Position numbers and translations under genes: made by a program. From Morchella semilibera (lineage: Eukaryota > Ascomycota > Pezizomycetes > Pezizales > Morchellaceae): 64,000 nucleotides of DNA. Below, piece after piece: positions 11,446 through 23,747 of the stretch. Below the pieces are notes generated by a model. That model was given only the letters and a program-made list of their open reading frames with translations. It was not told the DNA's origin and searched no databases. Every line of letters begins with the position of its first letter. Position 1 is the stretch's first letter. The stretch spans positions 4,187,746-4,251,745 of the forward strand of contig CM018604.1 of assembly GCA_009192285.1 (NCBI GenBank), given 5' to 3'.

Positions 11446-12609
11446 TAAATTATAAACCACAGCCGGAAAACACCCCCAAACCCGAAGTGGGGGCGCGAAC
11501 TAGGACAGGGAATAAATATCGATGGACAAGAAAGAGAATGTAGGCTCCTCGGAAACGACATCCATGCTTCCTCGATACCATCGGGTAGGTAGACGATCTA
11601 GTCAGCTTGTTCCATGATCAGGCCCGTGGGAGTACTCCCACCTCTGAAACCCTTTCTCTCCTCTAACCTTGCGAAGATCACTACCGCGTAATATCGGTCA
11701 TAGGCTCTCACTCGAACCCTCTCAGCTAGCCCTAGCCCTGCCATTGCGCAACAAACTCCCCTGTTCTTCCCCACATTTACGGAATGTTCCGATATTGTCC
11801 GCTTGAAACAGGGGTCAAAGTGCAAAGTGCAGGAAAAGAATAAAGGATAAGGCGATAAGGATGACGTGAGGTATAATCTTCGGCACCTAAACATTCTAGA
11901 AAGACGTGCTTCTCTGATTGAATTTTATAACTAATAATATAAATTTGTAGCGAACGGATTTGCTAGTCCATTCGTCCAAGCCGTAGTCATCCAGTCATCC
12001 ACAAATTCATAGAGAACAAGTAAAAAATAACGCCCGCATATCAAACGCCAAATCAAAAAACCCCAGCCGGTAAAAATTGCAGATTACAACCGTTTCCGGG
12101 TTTATACAAAATGTTCTCTAATGTCGAGGCCATACAAAACACAACGCCGTGCGAAAATTTTTCTCACTGTTCATGAAAGGTGTTGGTTGGTAGATAGAGT
12201 ATAGTTACTAGCTAACCTCCTCGCACAAAAAAAAAAAGAAAAAAAAAAGAAAAAAAGAAAAAAAAAATAAAGACCCAACTACATAACTAACAGTTAGGTA
12301 TGGTAGGTGAAGGTGTATAAAGATGCTGTTGCCGCTATGCTGTTGATGGCGATGACGAGGCCCTTTTCAAGGATTCCAGTTTTTCATGTTTAGGATTCAG
12401 GACTTTAACTCTCTTTATCCAGGCAGAAAGGAAAAAGACGACTAAATGATTTTTTCCCCGCAAATAAAATGAACCCCAAAGAAAGTATGAAAAGAAAAGA
12501 GAAAAAGCTACCCATCACCACAAACAAAATTAAGGACACCTCCCCTGCTACCAGGAGCCCCCGAACCCAAAACCCATGCAACAATATGCACAGTGAAAGG
12601 GTCCAATCA
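11446..12609. other. Gene-free stretch downstream of the eIF4E gene
   Basis: It includes an A-rich tract (12227-12272) and the likely 3' UTR of the minus-strand eIF4E gene at its right end. A 98-aa minus ORF at 11598-11894 shows no domain and is not called. Confidence 0.55.
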
Positions 12610-13671
12610 CTATTGTGTAGTAGGGGCACCTGTTCCAGTACCACTAGAAGCTGCTCCATTTGCGGCTCCACCAGTGGCTGGCCCCGTCTTGTTGATGACC
12701 GCCTCGAGGGATGAGGCGTGGGATTTCCAGTCAATTCTAGTTCCCTGGGGGAGGTTGAGCTTGCGTTTGATAGTTTCCCTACACATAAGCCGTCAGCCTA
12801 ATTATGTTTACATGTTCGGTGAAGGTATGAAGGGGGTATACTTGATCTTCAGACAGCTCGATCCATCTACCCTCGTCCAAACACTTAACACATCCTCATT
12901 ACCTCTGATGCTCAGCACCGCACCACACAGGTCCTCACCAGCTTCACCAAACTGGTCTCCAACGATTGCCAAAACTAGGTCCTCCCAGTACCTTGTGCTA
13001 ACACCCTTCCTCAATCGGATGTTCCACTTTCCACCCTTTCTATTTTCTTTATCCTCCCACACAGGCCTAATACCCTTTTTAAACAGATGGTAGTCACTCA
13101 CATGCGGCAGGGCGCTCGGCCGCCGCAGGTGGGTATATACGCTCCAGAACTCCTCCACCGTACCGAAGTAGGCAATTTTCAGGGTCGATTTCTCATAGTC
13201 CTGAAACTTGTTACCTGGAGCTCTATACCAGACGATCCACGTATTCTTCAATGGATGGGAGTCCTGCTGTGGGGGTTGTTGGGGTGCGGTGGCTACGGCC
13301 TTCCTACCTCCGGCGACGACCTCTGATGCCGTCAATCCACCTTTCGGCGGAGAGATCAAATTATTCGGGGGGTTGATAGCCCCCGCCGCATTCAAGGCAT
13401 CACCTCCTCCGGCGGCACCTGGAGTTTTGGGAGTTTTAAGACCAAATGAACCAAAGGCGCCGCCAATACCGATATTGAATGCAGACGCAGCAGATGCTGA
13501 CTTTGTTGCAGTTGGAGAGGGGAGGGCCGGACTCGCAGTGTTTATGCTTTGCAAGTCATTGAACGGATTTTTGTAGTTAGGCCCTCTGGCCTTGGCTGAA
13601 GGCGGACCAAAAATTTTTGATGATGGGGGTTCACCGGTATTGCTTGCGGTGGGAGTTACTGTGGTGGACAT
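12610..13671 (-). CDS. Class II eIF4E / 4EHP-like cap-binding protein
   Basis: Binds the mRNA 5' cap; class II members usually act in regulated or repressed translation rather than general initiation (family knowledge). Exons are 12842-13671 and 12610-12778. The 63-nt intron begins GTATAC and ends TGTAG, giving 332 aa. Residues 1-136 are a Pro/Ser/Ala/Gly-rich, probably disordered extension. The eIF4E fold starts at HPLKNTWIVWYR (139-150). Visible landmarks are TVEEFW (171-176), VSDYHLFKKGIRPVWED (191-207), with Trp205-Glu206 at the cap-binding W/E position, and LCGAVLSIR. The cap-sandwich Trp56 of canonical eIF4E aligns with Tyr159, while the Trp43 position is Trp145. The blocks YHLFK-G-I-P-WED and KW-IRLRKG are 4EHP hallmarks. 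The last exon gives KETIKRKLNLP and an Ala/Gly/Thr-rich tail. Family identity is sure; regulatory role is inferred. Confidence 0.92.
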
Positions 13672-16195
13672 AGACAGCGAGAGTTTACCGGAACTACCGT
13701 GAAGATTTTTTATTTTTTTGCGTCAGCCAGAGTTCCAGTTGCGGGAGCGGGGAGGGGGCGGGAAGAGGAAAGTGCAATTTCTTACTTCGAGCGTCGAGTC
13801 CATAGCGAGTTCGAGTCCATTGGTAGTAAGTCTAAGTGAATTATGTACTGCTCTTAGAAACCGGAGGAGGGAAAAAATCTCTTCTGATGTCCAGTAAAAG
13901 GATGGAGAAACGAGTGGCAAGCAACTAGCCTGTGCTTAAGAAATTAAAAGGGGAGTAGGAAAGCGATATTTTACAAAGAGCCCGAAGAGAAATGAGAGGT
14001 TCAACGGAGTTTGAGGAAGCGCCTCTCAGTATTTAACAAAGATGTGACGTTGGAAGGCGCTGAAAAGTGGGGGATCAGCGGTCGGAAAATGGATATAGTT
14101 TATGGATCCTCAAAGGAGAATTTTATCGCCCAAGAAAGAGTTTTTTTTTTCTTTCTTCGCCGATGAGGAGAAGGATGGTTTTGAAAATGTTATGGATATT
14201 GAATGTACGCGGGACGACAAACTGACGAGATGAGTGGTGCAAGAGCGGAAATTGATGATGGGGCGAAGAAGTAGCAGTAGCAACAACACAAAGCCGCAAC
14301 AGCAAAAACCAAGGAAGCCGTAGTAACAGATCAGATCAGATCGTACCAGGTCAGGGGGTGGCAGAGAAAACTTGTTAAATAGACGAGAGGCAAGCAGAGA
14401 TTAGTTCGAAGGTGGTAGGATGGTGAGAACTGGGTCAGCAAGTGGAGCAGAGCAAAGCAGAAGATATGCCAATGTAGTTGCGGCTGGTATGGAAAGGTAT
14501 AGTAAGTTGGAGGAAGGGGGTAGAGGGGAGGAAGAGAATGAGGGGAAGAATTCCAACAGATTTTTCTTGAATTTGTCGGTAGGATTGTCGTGGAGGTTTT
14601 GAGGTAGAGTTTGCTTTACACAGGATTTACGCACTTTACAGTACGGAAGATTTTCTGTTTTTTTTGTGAATGGGGAATGCGGGATTCTTTTCTTTCTTTC
14701 TTTCTGCCTTTCGTTGCATGCCTGACTTGCAATGGCTGACATCAAACTCACTGACCGTATTAGTCATCATGACCCCTGCATCTAGCCAAGGATTCCACCT
14801 CTTTAAAGGCCTTCTGTTTCCCTTCCGGCTTCTCTTCTTCTCCTTTTACAACCAGACCACCACCTTCAATCAGAATACAATCGATAGTCCGAAAATTACC
14901 CCACTCGACTGTCCATTTCCGATTAATAAACAATGTGTGTGGTTGAGATAATATCGTGAGCAGCAAGTCTGCAATTCTCGACCCTCCTTAAAAACCATCG
15001 CGACGAGATGCGCTCACCTTCGGGTTTGCAGTGCTTCCATGACCTGGTGATGACCTGAAGAGATGGACATTACTCCTCCTTTTCGCTACATGTTTGCTTT
15101 TTGTATGTAGCCTTCAATTCAATTACGTTTCTCTGTCCTGCCCCACTACAAACTTGAGATGAAGATACACAACGAGCTCTGGTAAACCGACCCAACCGCT
15201 CGCACTGGTAGTCTTCTGACTGCTAGCTACACAATGAGATGAGTTGGAAATGACGTTTAAAAGGCACAGACTGATCAAACCCCCCACTATCACCACCACC
15301 ATCGCAACTACCTCCGCTGCTAGAGCATTTGCTAATTTTTCTAAGAAAAAGTGTAACTAGGGCTCTGTCTGAGTTAATTGGAAAAAAAAAATTTCAAACC
15401 TGCCTGCGAGATGACGTTTTTACCCACCTGAACAACCCTATCATGCAGGGTTTTGGAGTATCTGTAGATTGAGTGGGACCCTGCCTTGATCCACCATGTA
15501 CCAACATACGTACAATCATGTAGTCTATATATCCAATTCATAAAAGATCTACCTAGATACCCAACCACGTACATTAGGTTATGGTTCATAAATTTTGAAA
15601 AGCTGTGCCTTTCTACATATTCTACCATTTCACCGTAATGTCGAAGTGATATTAACTAACAGCTTTGAGCCTATCAGCACGAAACAACCCTCAATTGTTT
15701 CGCCAGCCTGCATGATAGATCGATATACATATGGCCTAGATCTGACTCTTGTAGAGATTGGCACACAACCCCTCCTCCAATTGCAAAGAATTCTAGAATC
15801 AATACGATACATAGCCCTCCCGATACCCATGTGAATTTTCTCCATATACTGCCTACTGTCTTTATGATATATAACTACCAGCCCGTCGCAGCGTATCTAC
15901 GATGAGAATTTTGTACCTGCCTACACATTTTAAACACATCATGAAAAGAGAAAGAAGAGGAGGGAGAGGGAGAGGAAGAAAAAGGAGTGAGAGGAATGTG
16001 CTTGTGCGAAACCACATCTTGTAGTTTTCAAACAAAATAGGAACGAAAGAAGGCTATGTACAAAAGTCCGGGGAAAAAAGACAAGAAACTCCACCCCAAA
16101 CATAACATCATGAAAAAACGCCCATTTCCCATATCATGGCGATCACTCATTTTCTACACCATACCAACCCACAAGACAATACTCACAAAACCGCA
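13672..16195. other. Spacer between eIF4E and UGO1 genes
   Basis: It includes the promoter side of the eIF4E gene and the 3' side of UGO1. Direct translation gives only short ORFs rich in homopolymer-coded residues, for example 14401-14751 (minus) and 14670-14951 (plus), with no family resemblance. TTCTT/TTTCT pyrimidine runs lie near 14140 and 14690. No tRNA or repeat recognised. Confidence 0.5.
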
Positions 16196-17710
16196 TTAAA
16201 ACTCGCTATCCTCCCTTCCTGCGACACCAACACCGACCAAGCCCAAGCCCAATACACCGACATTGGTCCATAGGCCCAACCTCCAGCCTCTCCAGAGAGC
16301 CTCCCCACCCCCCTCTTCCTTCGCCACACACCACATCGTCCCAAACACACCCGCATACCTGCCCAGTGGTACAATGGTTTTCTGCGGCTTCACCGCTGCA
16401 ACCTGTCCCCGCCTCAGCACCGTCTCTAGCGGCAATCGTACTGCCAGCTCTGCAGTACTACTGAAGAACGTTAGGATGCTGAACATCGTCGGTGTCAGGA
16501 TCGGATCGCAGCCGAATCGTGTACGCAGAAAGTACGGCGTGCCAAGGGAGATGAAGGATGGGAGAGTTGCATTGAGTGTAGTTGGGAGGATGAGGGACGG
16601 AGGGATGAAGTATGAGGGGAGTTGACGCAGGCATGGGAGGATGTTGCGGGGCTGCTCGGTGGATGGGGTTATCACCAATCTAAATCCAATTGAACCCCGT
16701 ATTAGCACACTGCACTTCACCAACTGAGCCTACCATGAACTGTTAACCTACCTCGTCCTCACAATATCCAATGGCGCCAATACCAGCGCCGCGACCGCCG
16801 CCGCTGCGACAGCAACACCCAGACTAGTCAGAGGATACGCACTATCCGCGATCTCTGTGAGGCCTGGGTCAGGCAGGCTCAGTACGGCGCTCAAGAAGCT
16901 ACTTGTCCACGATTCAATCGTGCGCTCGAGGATGCCGTACAAGAAGGAGCTGTTCTGCCCCTTCCAAATACCCCATGTGCCCTCCTTATTCCACAGCGCT
17001 TTCAGCATGTCGCTAACGCTACTGTCAGGGTGGAGGAGCTCGATTTGCCATGGATGGGCTGTATCGGGGTCTGCCGTTGTATCAAGTACATATCCAGCGC
17101 GATCGGTCATCTTACGACCACGAGATGGGGAGCGACGGAGGTTCTTGGGCGTCGGCGGGATGTTATCGGACGCAAAGTAGTCCGGCTCTGAGCCTGTGGA
17201 TGCTGCCTGTTTGCGCCGTTTCAATCAGCACTGTGTAGAATATGCTGGAATTCGCATATAGACTGCAGGCTGTAGATTATAGCTGTAGTTGCAGTGGATC
17301 TTAGGACATACATCATCATCACTCCCATCCTCCTCGTCAGGACTATCGTACGCCCGTCCCTTCCTCCACGAGTTCTCCTTCTTCCTGCCTTTCCCCTTCG
17401 CACCTACAACCCCACTCTCGCACCTCGGTACAACCCTACACTGCAGCAACGTCTTGCTGTTCTCAAATGGTTGCGCGACGAGATTCAAGCCATATTGGGT
17501 GGCCGCCTGTGTGAAGAAGTTCTTTAAAACTTCGTTAGGGCTTGGGCTATCGAGGTAGTCGGTATAGTCCTGTAGATCATTCAATAGGTGGAATGATGGG
17601 GAGGCATTCTGGGCAGACGATGAGAATGATGGCGGGGGAAGCGGACTGGCTTCGAGACCGACAGGCGGAGGAGGGATGTAGTAGGGGCGAAGTGGGTTTG
17701 GGCTGGACAT
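16196..17710 (-). CDS. UGO1: Mitochondrial fusion and transport protein Ugo1
   Basis: Ugo1 is a modified mitochondrial carrier-fold protein of the outer membrane that works with Fzo1 and Mgm1 in mitochondrial fusion (established in yeast). Exons are 17312-17710, 16752-17206 and 16196-16679, with introns of 105 nt (GTATGT...AACAG) and 72 nt (GTAGGT...TTTAG), giving 445 aa. The N-terminus MSSPNPLRPYYIPPPP is soluble and proline-rich, followed by an acidic stretch DEEDGSDDD. The remnant carrier motif LAPLDIVRTRLVITPS spans the second intron; PLD-VRTR is the PX[D/E]XX[K/R] signature. A second degenerate motif, RLPLETVLRRGQ, lies near the C-terminus. ATG 17710 was chosen because upstream in-frame sequence lacks Ugo1 similarity. 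Translating straight through the first intron meets a stop, so splicing at 17206/17207 is needed. Confidence comes from the overall pattern, not a database search. Confidence 0.85.
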
Positions 17711-18282
17711 ACGGACTTCTATATTGATGAAAGTGTTTGTGGTTTTGGAGTAAGTGGTATGGTCGTCGAAGTTGATGATGATATAACGCCAAGTACGTTT
17801 TCTGCCCCTCACTCACTCACTTCACGTAGGACCTTGAGAGATGGAGATATCGGGGAATACAAGTGTTTATTTGTGTTAATATGTGCGGATATGATCTATG
17901 CGTTGTTATAAATTATATGCGTATGCGGCTTTTTATTTCTCTTTAGGGTGGGGTCCCTTTTCCTTTTCCCTTTTTTTTTTTTTCCAATGAGGTGAGGTCG
18001 TGCATGCCCATCTCCAAAAACGGATCCCTGTCACGTGTGACATGGTTGCTTCATAGAATATCACCCACCCTACGTTTACCATTACGCTATGCTTAGATCA
18101 AAATTACTATAAGCAGGCCTGGTCTACGCCCTTCAAACAGTCGTGAAGAAGGTAATCCCTGGCCGGGGATAAGGTTTTGCGGTACATGTATTCTCCTGCT
18201 CAAACGGATATATCAATCAAATTCATAGCTCGTGCCCATCACTAATAAAATTGGTGTAATGGCTCAAAAATCAAGGAAATAA
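17711..18282. other. Spacer between UGO1 and the peptidase gene
   Basis: It holds the UGO1 promoter and the 3' side of the next minus-strand gene. A T-run with pyrimidines lies at 17960-17983. No further feature seen. Confidence 0.5.
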
Positions 18283-20639
18283 TCAAATCATGAAAGTTGG
18301 AACGTCCCATCCCTTCCCAAGCTCGGAGACTGCGTCGAAAAGAACGCGATCTTCCTCTGACATGACCCTGACCGCCCCCTCATCGTCGAAAAATGGTCTA
18401 ACATCAGCCTCACAGACTGTGTCTTTCGGTGGAAGGGTTCCATCAACGAAGTAGTCGCGAATATACTTCACACTACAAACTGAGGGTGTTGAAATTGAAC
18501 AATGCTAGAAACACGATTAGTTGGTAGCTGGAACCGTGGAGGGAAATAAAACGCTTACCCCTTCAGAATTCTGCTCTAATACAACAGATCCCTCAAAACC
18601 CTTTGCCATTTTGTGCGCGTTCCGCACTGGCGTCACAGGATCTGCGGAGTTGCCCAGGAATAGCAACGGCCAGCTAGTATTTGCACTGATGGGGCCGTTA
18701 TAAACTAGTCCCTGCGGCCTTATTTTCCATCCTGCACATCCCATCCTAACAACAGCCCAGCTGCCACCTGATGTTGAGCTCTGGGCCTGCAGCATGTGCA
18801 AGTACTCGTGCATCTCATCCAACGAATCCTCAACTTGTTCTCCATCGCTACATGCAATGGCCCAGATCGCACTGAAATCTGGTCCTGGCGGGCGCTCCGG
18901 TCCACTACCACCACAGTTACACGAGAATGCCTTCTTTTGGTACTCGATGAAGCTTTTCCCGTCACCTGCATCGATATCGGCCAAGATTTTCGCGATCTTA
19001 GGAAAGGTAGCGAGAGGTTTATACAGAGCGGTGAAGAACATCGTTTTGACATCGGAATAAGTAATGATTTCAGCCCCTGTGGAAGCATCAGGAACAGGGA
19101 GAGGTTGGCGCCGGAGTCGAGCCATGAGTGTGGAGAGACGAGTGGAGATATCGCCGGCAGTGGTACCTATGTGGAAACCACAACGAAGTGGACCAGCAAG
19201 AGAGCAGTAGTTGTAGAAAGATGCAACGACTTTCTCTGCGTCTTGCAAGTTGGTCATCCACCCAGATTTGTAGTAGTCTTCTACATCACAGATACCTGTT
19301 TCCAAAGTTTCGTAAGCCAAGAACCCTAAATTGGTGATTGGTCAAACCGGCGCAACAAGATAGATAGATATCAAAGCTCAGTTTCCGAATCACAACCCAC
19401 AGAAGCTGAATCAAAGGCAGCACGATCTTAGTGTTCTTGATTGTCTTCGGAGTCTTGATAGATTTTCTTTGTATGTTTAACTTGTTGCACCGGTTTTGCC
19501 CAGTCTCAGTAACCCAAAAGCAAGAGTGGATCCTACCATCAACAGCCATCCTCTCGATCCTATCTGGAAACATACTAGCAAAGGTAGTCCCTAAAACACT
19601 TCCATAACTAAACCCCCAATACTTGAGTCCCTTTTTGCTCCCGTCTTCCCCAACTCTGTCCCACTCCCTCTCGTTGATCTCCAACATGTCTCTTGCTACC
19701 ACCGGCGTTCCCACATACTTTCCGACGCCGGAAAGACCCTCGCCACCCATAGTAGTATTGCAAATGGCTCCAATAGTCATACTTCGTGCGTAAGCCTCCC
19801 CGACCTCCTCCCCCGAGTCGCTGGATCCAAGGACCCGCCCGCCAGACTTAAGCCCCCAGATTGACTGCTCCATATGGGTGCTAAAGCAGGACATGGAAGG
19901 GGTAGTATTATTGATCCCACGGGGGTCAAAGCCAACAATAGAGAATTGAGGGCCAAGTATGGTCTGAAGTTGCTTTCCACGACCAATGGCAAAATTCGTA
20001 CCAGAGCCACCGGGACCGCCTACATCATGTTGTTAGTTTTGACATACCCAACACCGAGCTTATGAATCCTAGTACGTTGTAACACAAGGCCAAATATCTC
20101 CGCCATTCATCCCACACATATTACCAATCACGTTTACATACCAGGATTTATCAACACTGGACCTCCCCACCGATCGCTTCTTTCATCCACCTGTGCAGGC
20201 ACTTTTACGATCGCAACTGCTGCCTTCAGTCCGTTGCCCGGGTTCTCCCAGTCGAGAGGGACTTCGAGTCTTGCGCACTCGAATCCGTCCCAACACGGGC
20301 GGTACTCAAGGTGCGCAGTCGGAGTTATCTGTGTAGATGTATTAGCAAGGAACAAAACAGAAAGGGGTATAAGAGGCGACTAACATCTTCCCATTTGAAA
20401 TCCCGGACCTTGCTTGCCTCAAAAGGACAGCTTTTGTGAAGAGCCGGCCCTTCCCAGTTTGTGAAGTACCCGATGATAGCCCATAAACCGAACCCCGCGA
20501 TTCCAGAGAATATAATAAGACGACGCGTCTTCTCAAGCAGTCTGAGTTTACGGCCCGACCGTGGGATATCGCGGCAGGCGGAAGGGATAAGTGGCGTTTC
20601 AAACCCTTTTTTCTGGCTCCAGTTCTCAATATTATCCAT
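18283..20639 (-). CDS. Membrane-anchored TAP-like alpha/beta-hydrolase (serine peptidase family S33)
   Basis: Likely a type II membrane exopeptidase of the tripeptidyl/prolyl-aminopeptidase-like hydrolases. Exons are 20385-20639, 20142-20328, 19537-20019, 18559-19295 and 18283-18504 (introns 56, 122, 241 and 54 nt), giving 627 aa. After a basic N-terminal tail (RSGRKLRLLEKTRR), one membrane segment covers about residues 41-58 (LIIFSGIAGFGLWAIIGY). The oxyanion-side motif NPGGPGGSGTN spans the second intron. GFSYG (283-287) carries the nucleophile Ser285. NSADPVTP gives Asp527, and EGHCS gives His555 at the start of the last exon, completing Ser-Asp-His. The C-terminal TAP-like region has several Cys residues suited to a lumenal or extracellular domain. 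The 241-nt intron contains an open frame but breaks VDG-ICDVEDYY, so it is read as an intron. Substrate unknown. Confidence 0.88.
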
Positions 20640-21826
20640 CTTGGCACTGGGAAGAGGAGGAGAGGAGGAGGGAAGGAGAGAGGAGAGAGGAGAGGAGGAG
20701 GTTAAAGTCCTCCAGCTTAAGTGTTACTTAGCTACATGTACTTAGTACGTATCTCCTAAGGTCTAGCCTCTCAAAGTGGTTAGACCAGTATGTATAGTCT
20801 TGGCACGGTCTGTAAGTGCCCCCTAGCTTCCGCGAACCACATCTGCGGAGTATGCCTGATTGTAGGCCTTGGGCAAAAATATTCTATCCAATAAGGTTCT
20901 CTTCACTTATCATATTCTAATCACTTAATCACTACCCAGTACTTTACCTATGCTTTAATTTAACATCTTTACCATCCCTTAGTGCTGACCCCCTTATATT
21001 AGGCCCTTTGTGCAAAAGACTCTAAAGAAATTTAATTTGTATGGAAGATCTATTATATATTTGATAAGGGGATAACGTAATCTGTTAGTAAAGCCACACA
21101 AAGTTTGTTTCTTCTCACTTCACTGTCAGACCAAGGGTTATTATATAATCATGCACCCAGTTGTTGATCGTATCGGAGAAGAGGAACCCCATAATATTTC
21201 ATTTAACGATAAGCCGCTATGATATCCTGTAACTATTTCCATCTCTAAAGCGTTTAACAAAGTAAGCGGTCTCGTGTGGGAACTTTGGTCGGGTAGCATT
21301 GATATGATGCTTCCTAATGCCTGTTCAAAAGATCAACCAAGCCTGGTTCTTAATATCTTACCATTACCAAATCACCGAGTGATAAGTTATGATGATGAAC
21401 ACGCAGCGGGGGGTTTGCGCCTAGAAATGCCAACAAACTACGCAGCGAGAATCTAAATTTGGGTGGAATTTTATTTTATGCTTCCTACCTTTCGTTGTCT
21501 GGGCTTTCAGGACGGAAGACATCTTTGAAACTCAAACATATCGGATATGAACAGAAGTGATAGCGAGGTAGTAGATAGGGATAGTGGTTAGACGGGGATA
21601 ACTAGTTAAGAATGTACTGAGCTGAGTATAAAACAGATGCCATGACCATGGAAGGGAAAGGTTGCAAACGTCGCCCCCGCGATGCTATAGTGTAGTGTAA
21701 CCTACTTTACCCTAGCAGCGAAGCAAAAAGAATATTTATTTACAAAAATAACGAGCTGAGGGGAAATATAAGCACCAGAAAGAACTTGATAAGTATGATT
21801 TCATGGATCGCTATTGCGTATCTATA
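20640..21826. other. Spacer between the peptidase and HTS1 genes
   Basis: A purine-rich (GAGGA) stretch at 20648-20700 is pyrimidine-rich on the transcribed strand of the peptidase gene and probably belongs to its promoter or leader. A 20-bp dispersed repeat lies at 21080-21099. No ORF with protein features. Confidence 0.5.
21080..21099. repeat. Dispersed repeat, copy 1
   Basis: The 20-mer ATCTGTTAGTAAAGCCACAC recurs exactly at 56321-56340. Looser similarity continues a few tens of bases on both sides (TTATAT, GGGG and TTTTGTT or TTTGTTT landmarks). It may be two decayed copies of one mobile element. Confidence 0.7.
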
Positions 21827-23747
21827 TTATGCTGGGGTGGGCTTTTCTCCCTCTAGTACAACCTTTGCTACATCGTCTGCCAATGTACTAACTTTACCAC
21901 TCCCCCCCTCTTGCTTTGTAGCAATTCTCTTCTTCATCTCGTCGATCAAGTTGGCTAATTCCACATCAACTCCGTTCTTTTCAGGGTGTCCTTCAGGCAG
22001 CCCCATCTCTTTAATCTTGACCTTCCCTTCCTTCATCTCATCTTCGCCCAGTACAATTGCGAACGGCACACCGTTCTTGTCTGCGGCGGCGAATTGCTGG
22101 GGAAGTTTGGGCTTGACTTTGTACGAAAACTCGGCCTACTCTGGTTAGTACTATATATTCTAAACGGACAATTTGAAAATAAATACCTTTACTCCTGCGT
22201 CCCAAAGCATTCTACAGACCTCCATTCTCTCCTTGACTAGTCCTGTAAAGGTCTTTCCTCCAAAGGCCATCACAAACACGTCCACCTCATTTGCTCTCAC
22301 CTCCGCCAGCATCTTCGCCTTGGTAATCGAGAATATTCTGTCAACACCAAACGAGATACCAACACATGGTACCCGTCCCTTTGCGGAGTTGGCAAACATG
22401 CCAACCAACTCATCATATCTTCCACCTGCAGCAATTGACCCTACACCGATCGAATCATCGTTAGAACGGTCGGCATCCGGGTCGTTAGGGTCAACAGCCT
22501 TAGCAGGCTTCTTTGGTTTGTAGCCCTTGGCGGGAGGTGCAGAAGCCTCCGTGACAACTTCGTAGATAATGCCAGTGTAGTAGTCGAGACCACGGGCGAG
22601 GGAAAGGTCGAAGGAAAGCTTAGGCATAACATTGAATATCTCGAGATAGTCGAAAAGTAGGCCCATATCCTTCAGGCCAGCAGCAAACAGCTCATTTGCA
22701 GTGAGAGTTTCGTCTTTGAGGAGCTCATCGAGAAGGTCGCGACCACCTTTCTTGAGAACATATTCCCCGATCTTATCGGCGACGGCAGGGTCCAGACCCT
22801 TCTCTTCCGTCATCTCTTTCCGCACCTCTTCCCAGGGAGACTATCCAAACAATGTCAGCTAGGAGTAACCCGAGACATGGACCATCACTCGTAGCATACC
22901 TTATCGAGCTTGTCAACAGCACTGGAGATTGTCCTGATTTTCTCCGCAGGTACACCGCAAATTTGGAAAAGCCCATCAAGGATCTGTCTGTGGTTGATTT
23001 TGATTGTATATGTTCCCAAGTTTAGCCCATCCAAAATCTCAGTAGTTATTCTCAGAATCTCCGCGTCAGGAAGCATGGGATCATAGACACCGGCAATATC
23101 GAAATCGCACTGGTAGAACTCTCTCATACGGCCCTTTGTCATCGCCGGCTGATCACGGCGGTAGACTTTTGCGATGTGATATCTCTTGATTGATTGGATT
23201 GACGGGTTCATGGCGAGCCATCTCGCGAACGGAACTGTAAGATCATAGCGGAGAGAGCAGATCTCGCCGCCTTGGTCGGCAAGGTCGTAAATGAGCTTTG
23301 AGTCTTCACCGTATTTCCCTGTGAGAACCTCGCGGAGCTCAAAGACACTGAGTAATAGATCATGTAAGCTTTTACTGTTTAAACACTCTATACGTAAGGG
23401 GGGGGGGGCGAAGCCTACGGGGTATCTATAGTAACCGCTCCGTGTCGTTTGAACACATCCGTGATGGTTCCAAAGATCTTGTCACGAATGATCATATCCT
23501 TGCCCTCCCAATCTTTGGTACCCTTCGGGACCTTCAGATTCAACATTCCCTTGCCTTTCTCCTTCTTTTCCTTCGGCGCCATATGTAATTCCGGGTTCCG
23601 CGAAAGAAATTGGCGTGTAGAAAATACTCTAATCGGTGGCACAGGTCTTAGGTAGTGGAACCTTAGTGTAGTTTCGGTTGCCGTGTAGTAAAGGAGTTTG
23701 TGGAGCTGTGAGGGGTAATGGAGGGGCAACTTCATCGCGGATGTCAC
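21827..23747 (-). CDS. HTS1: Histidyl-tRNA synthetase, mitochondrial and cytosolic forms
   Basis: Charges tRNA-His with histidine. Exons are 23419-23747, 22900-23347, 22187-22840 and 21827-22135 (introns 71, 59 and 51 nt), giving 579 aa. Class II features seen are the N-terminal catalytic block ([20 protein letters not shown]), [15 protein letters not shown] (340-354, HisA signature), AAGGRYDEL (396-404, HisB) and a C-terminal anticodon-binding domain starting [10 protein letters not shown]. The first 55 residues are basic, hydroxylated and nearly acid-free ([17 protein letters not shown]...), as in a mitochondrial presequence. Met56 (ATG at 23582) begins [12 protein letters not shown], typical of a cytosolic form. 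Yeast HTS1 makes both enzymes from one gene with two starts, and the same is inferred here. Intron 1 carries an 11-base C run on the transcribed strand. Confidence 0.95.

Noticed and set aside
11598-11894. 98-aa minus ORF next to the hAT MITE
   Set aside because: No domain; not part of the element, whose boundary is fixed by the target duplication.
19296-19536. Open frame through the third intron of the peptidase gene
   Set aside because: Reading through inserts about 80 residues of basic sequence between VDG and CDVEDYY, where the family is continuous; both splice sites are good.
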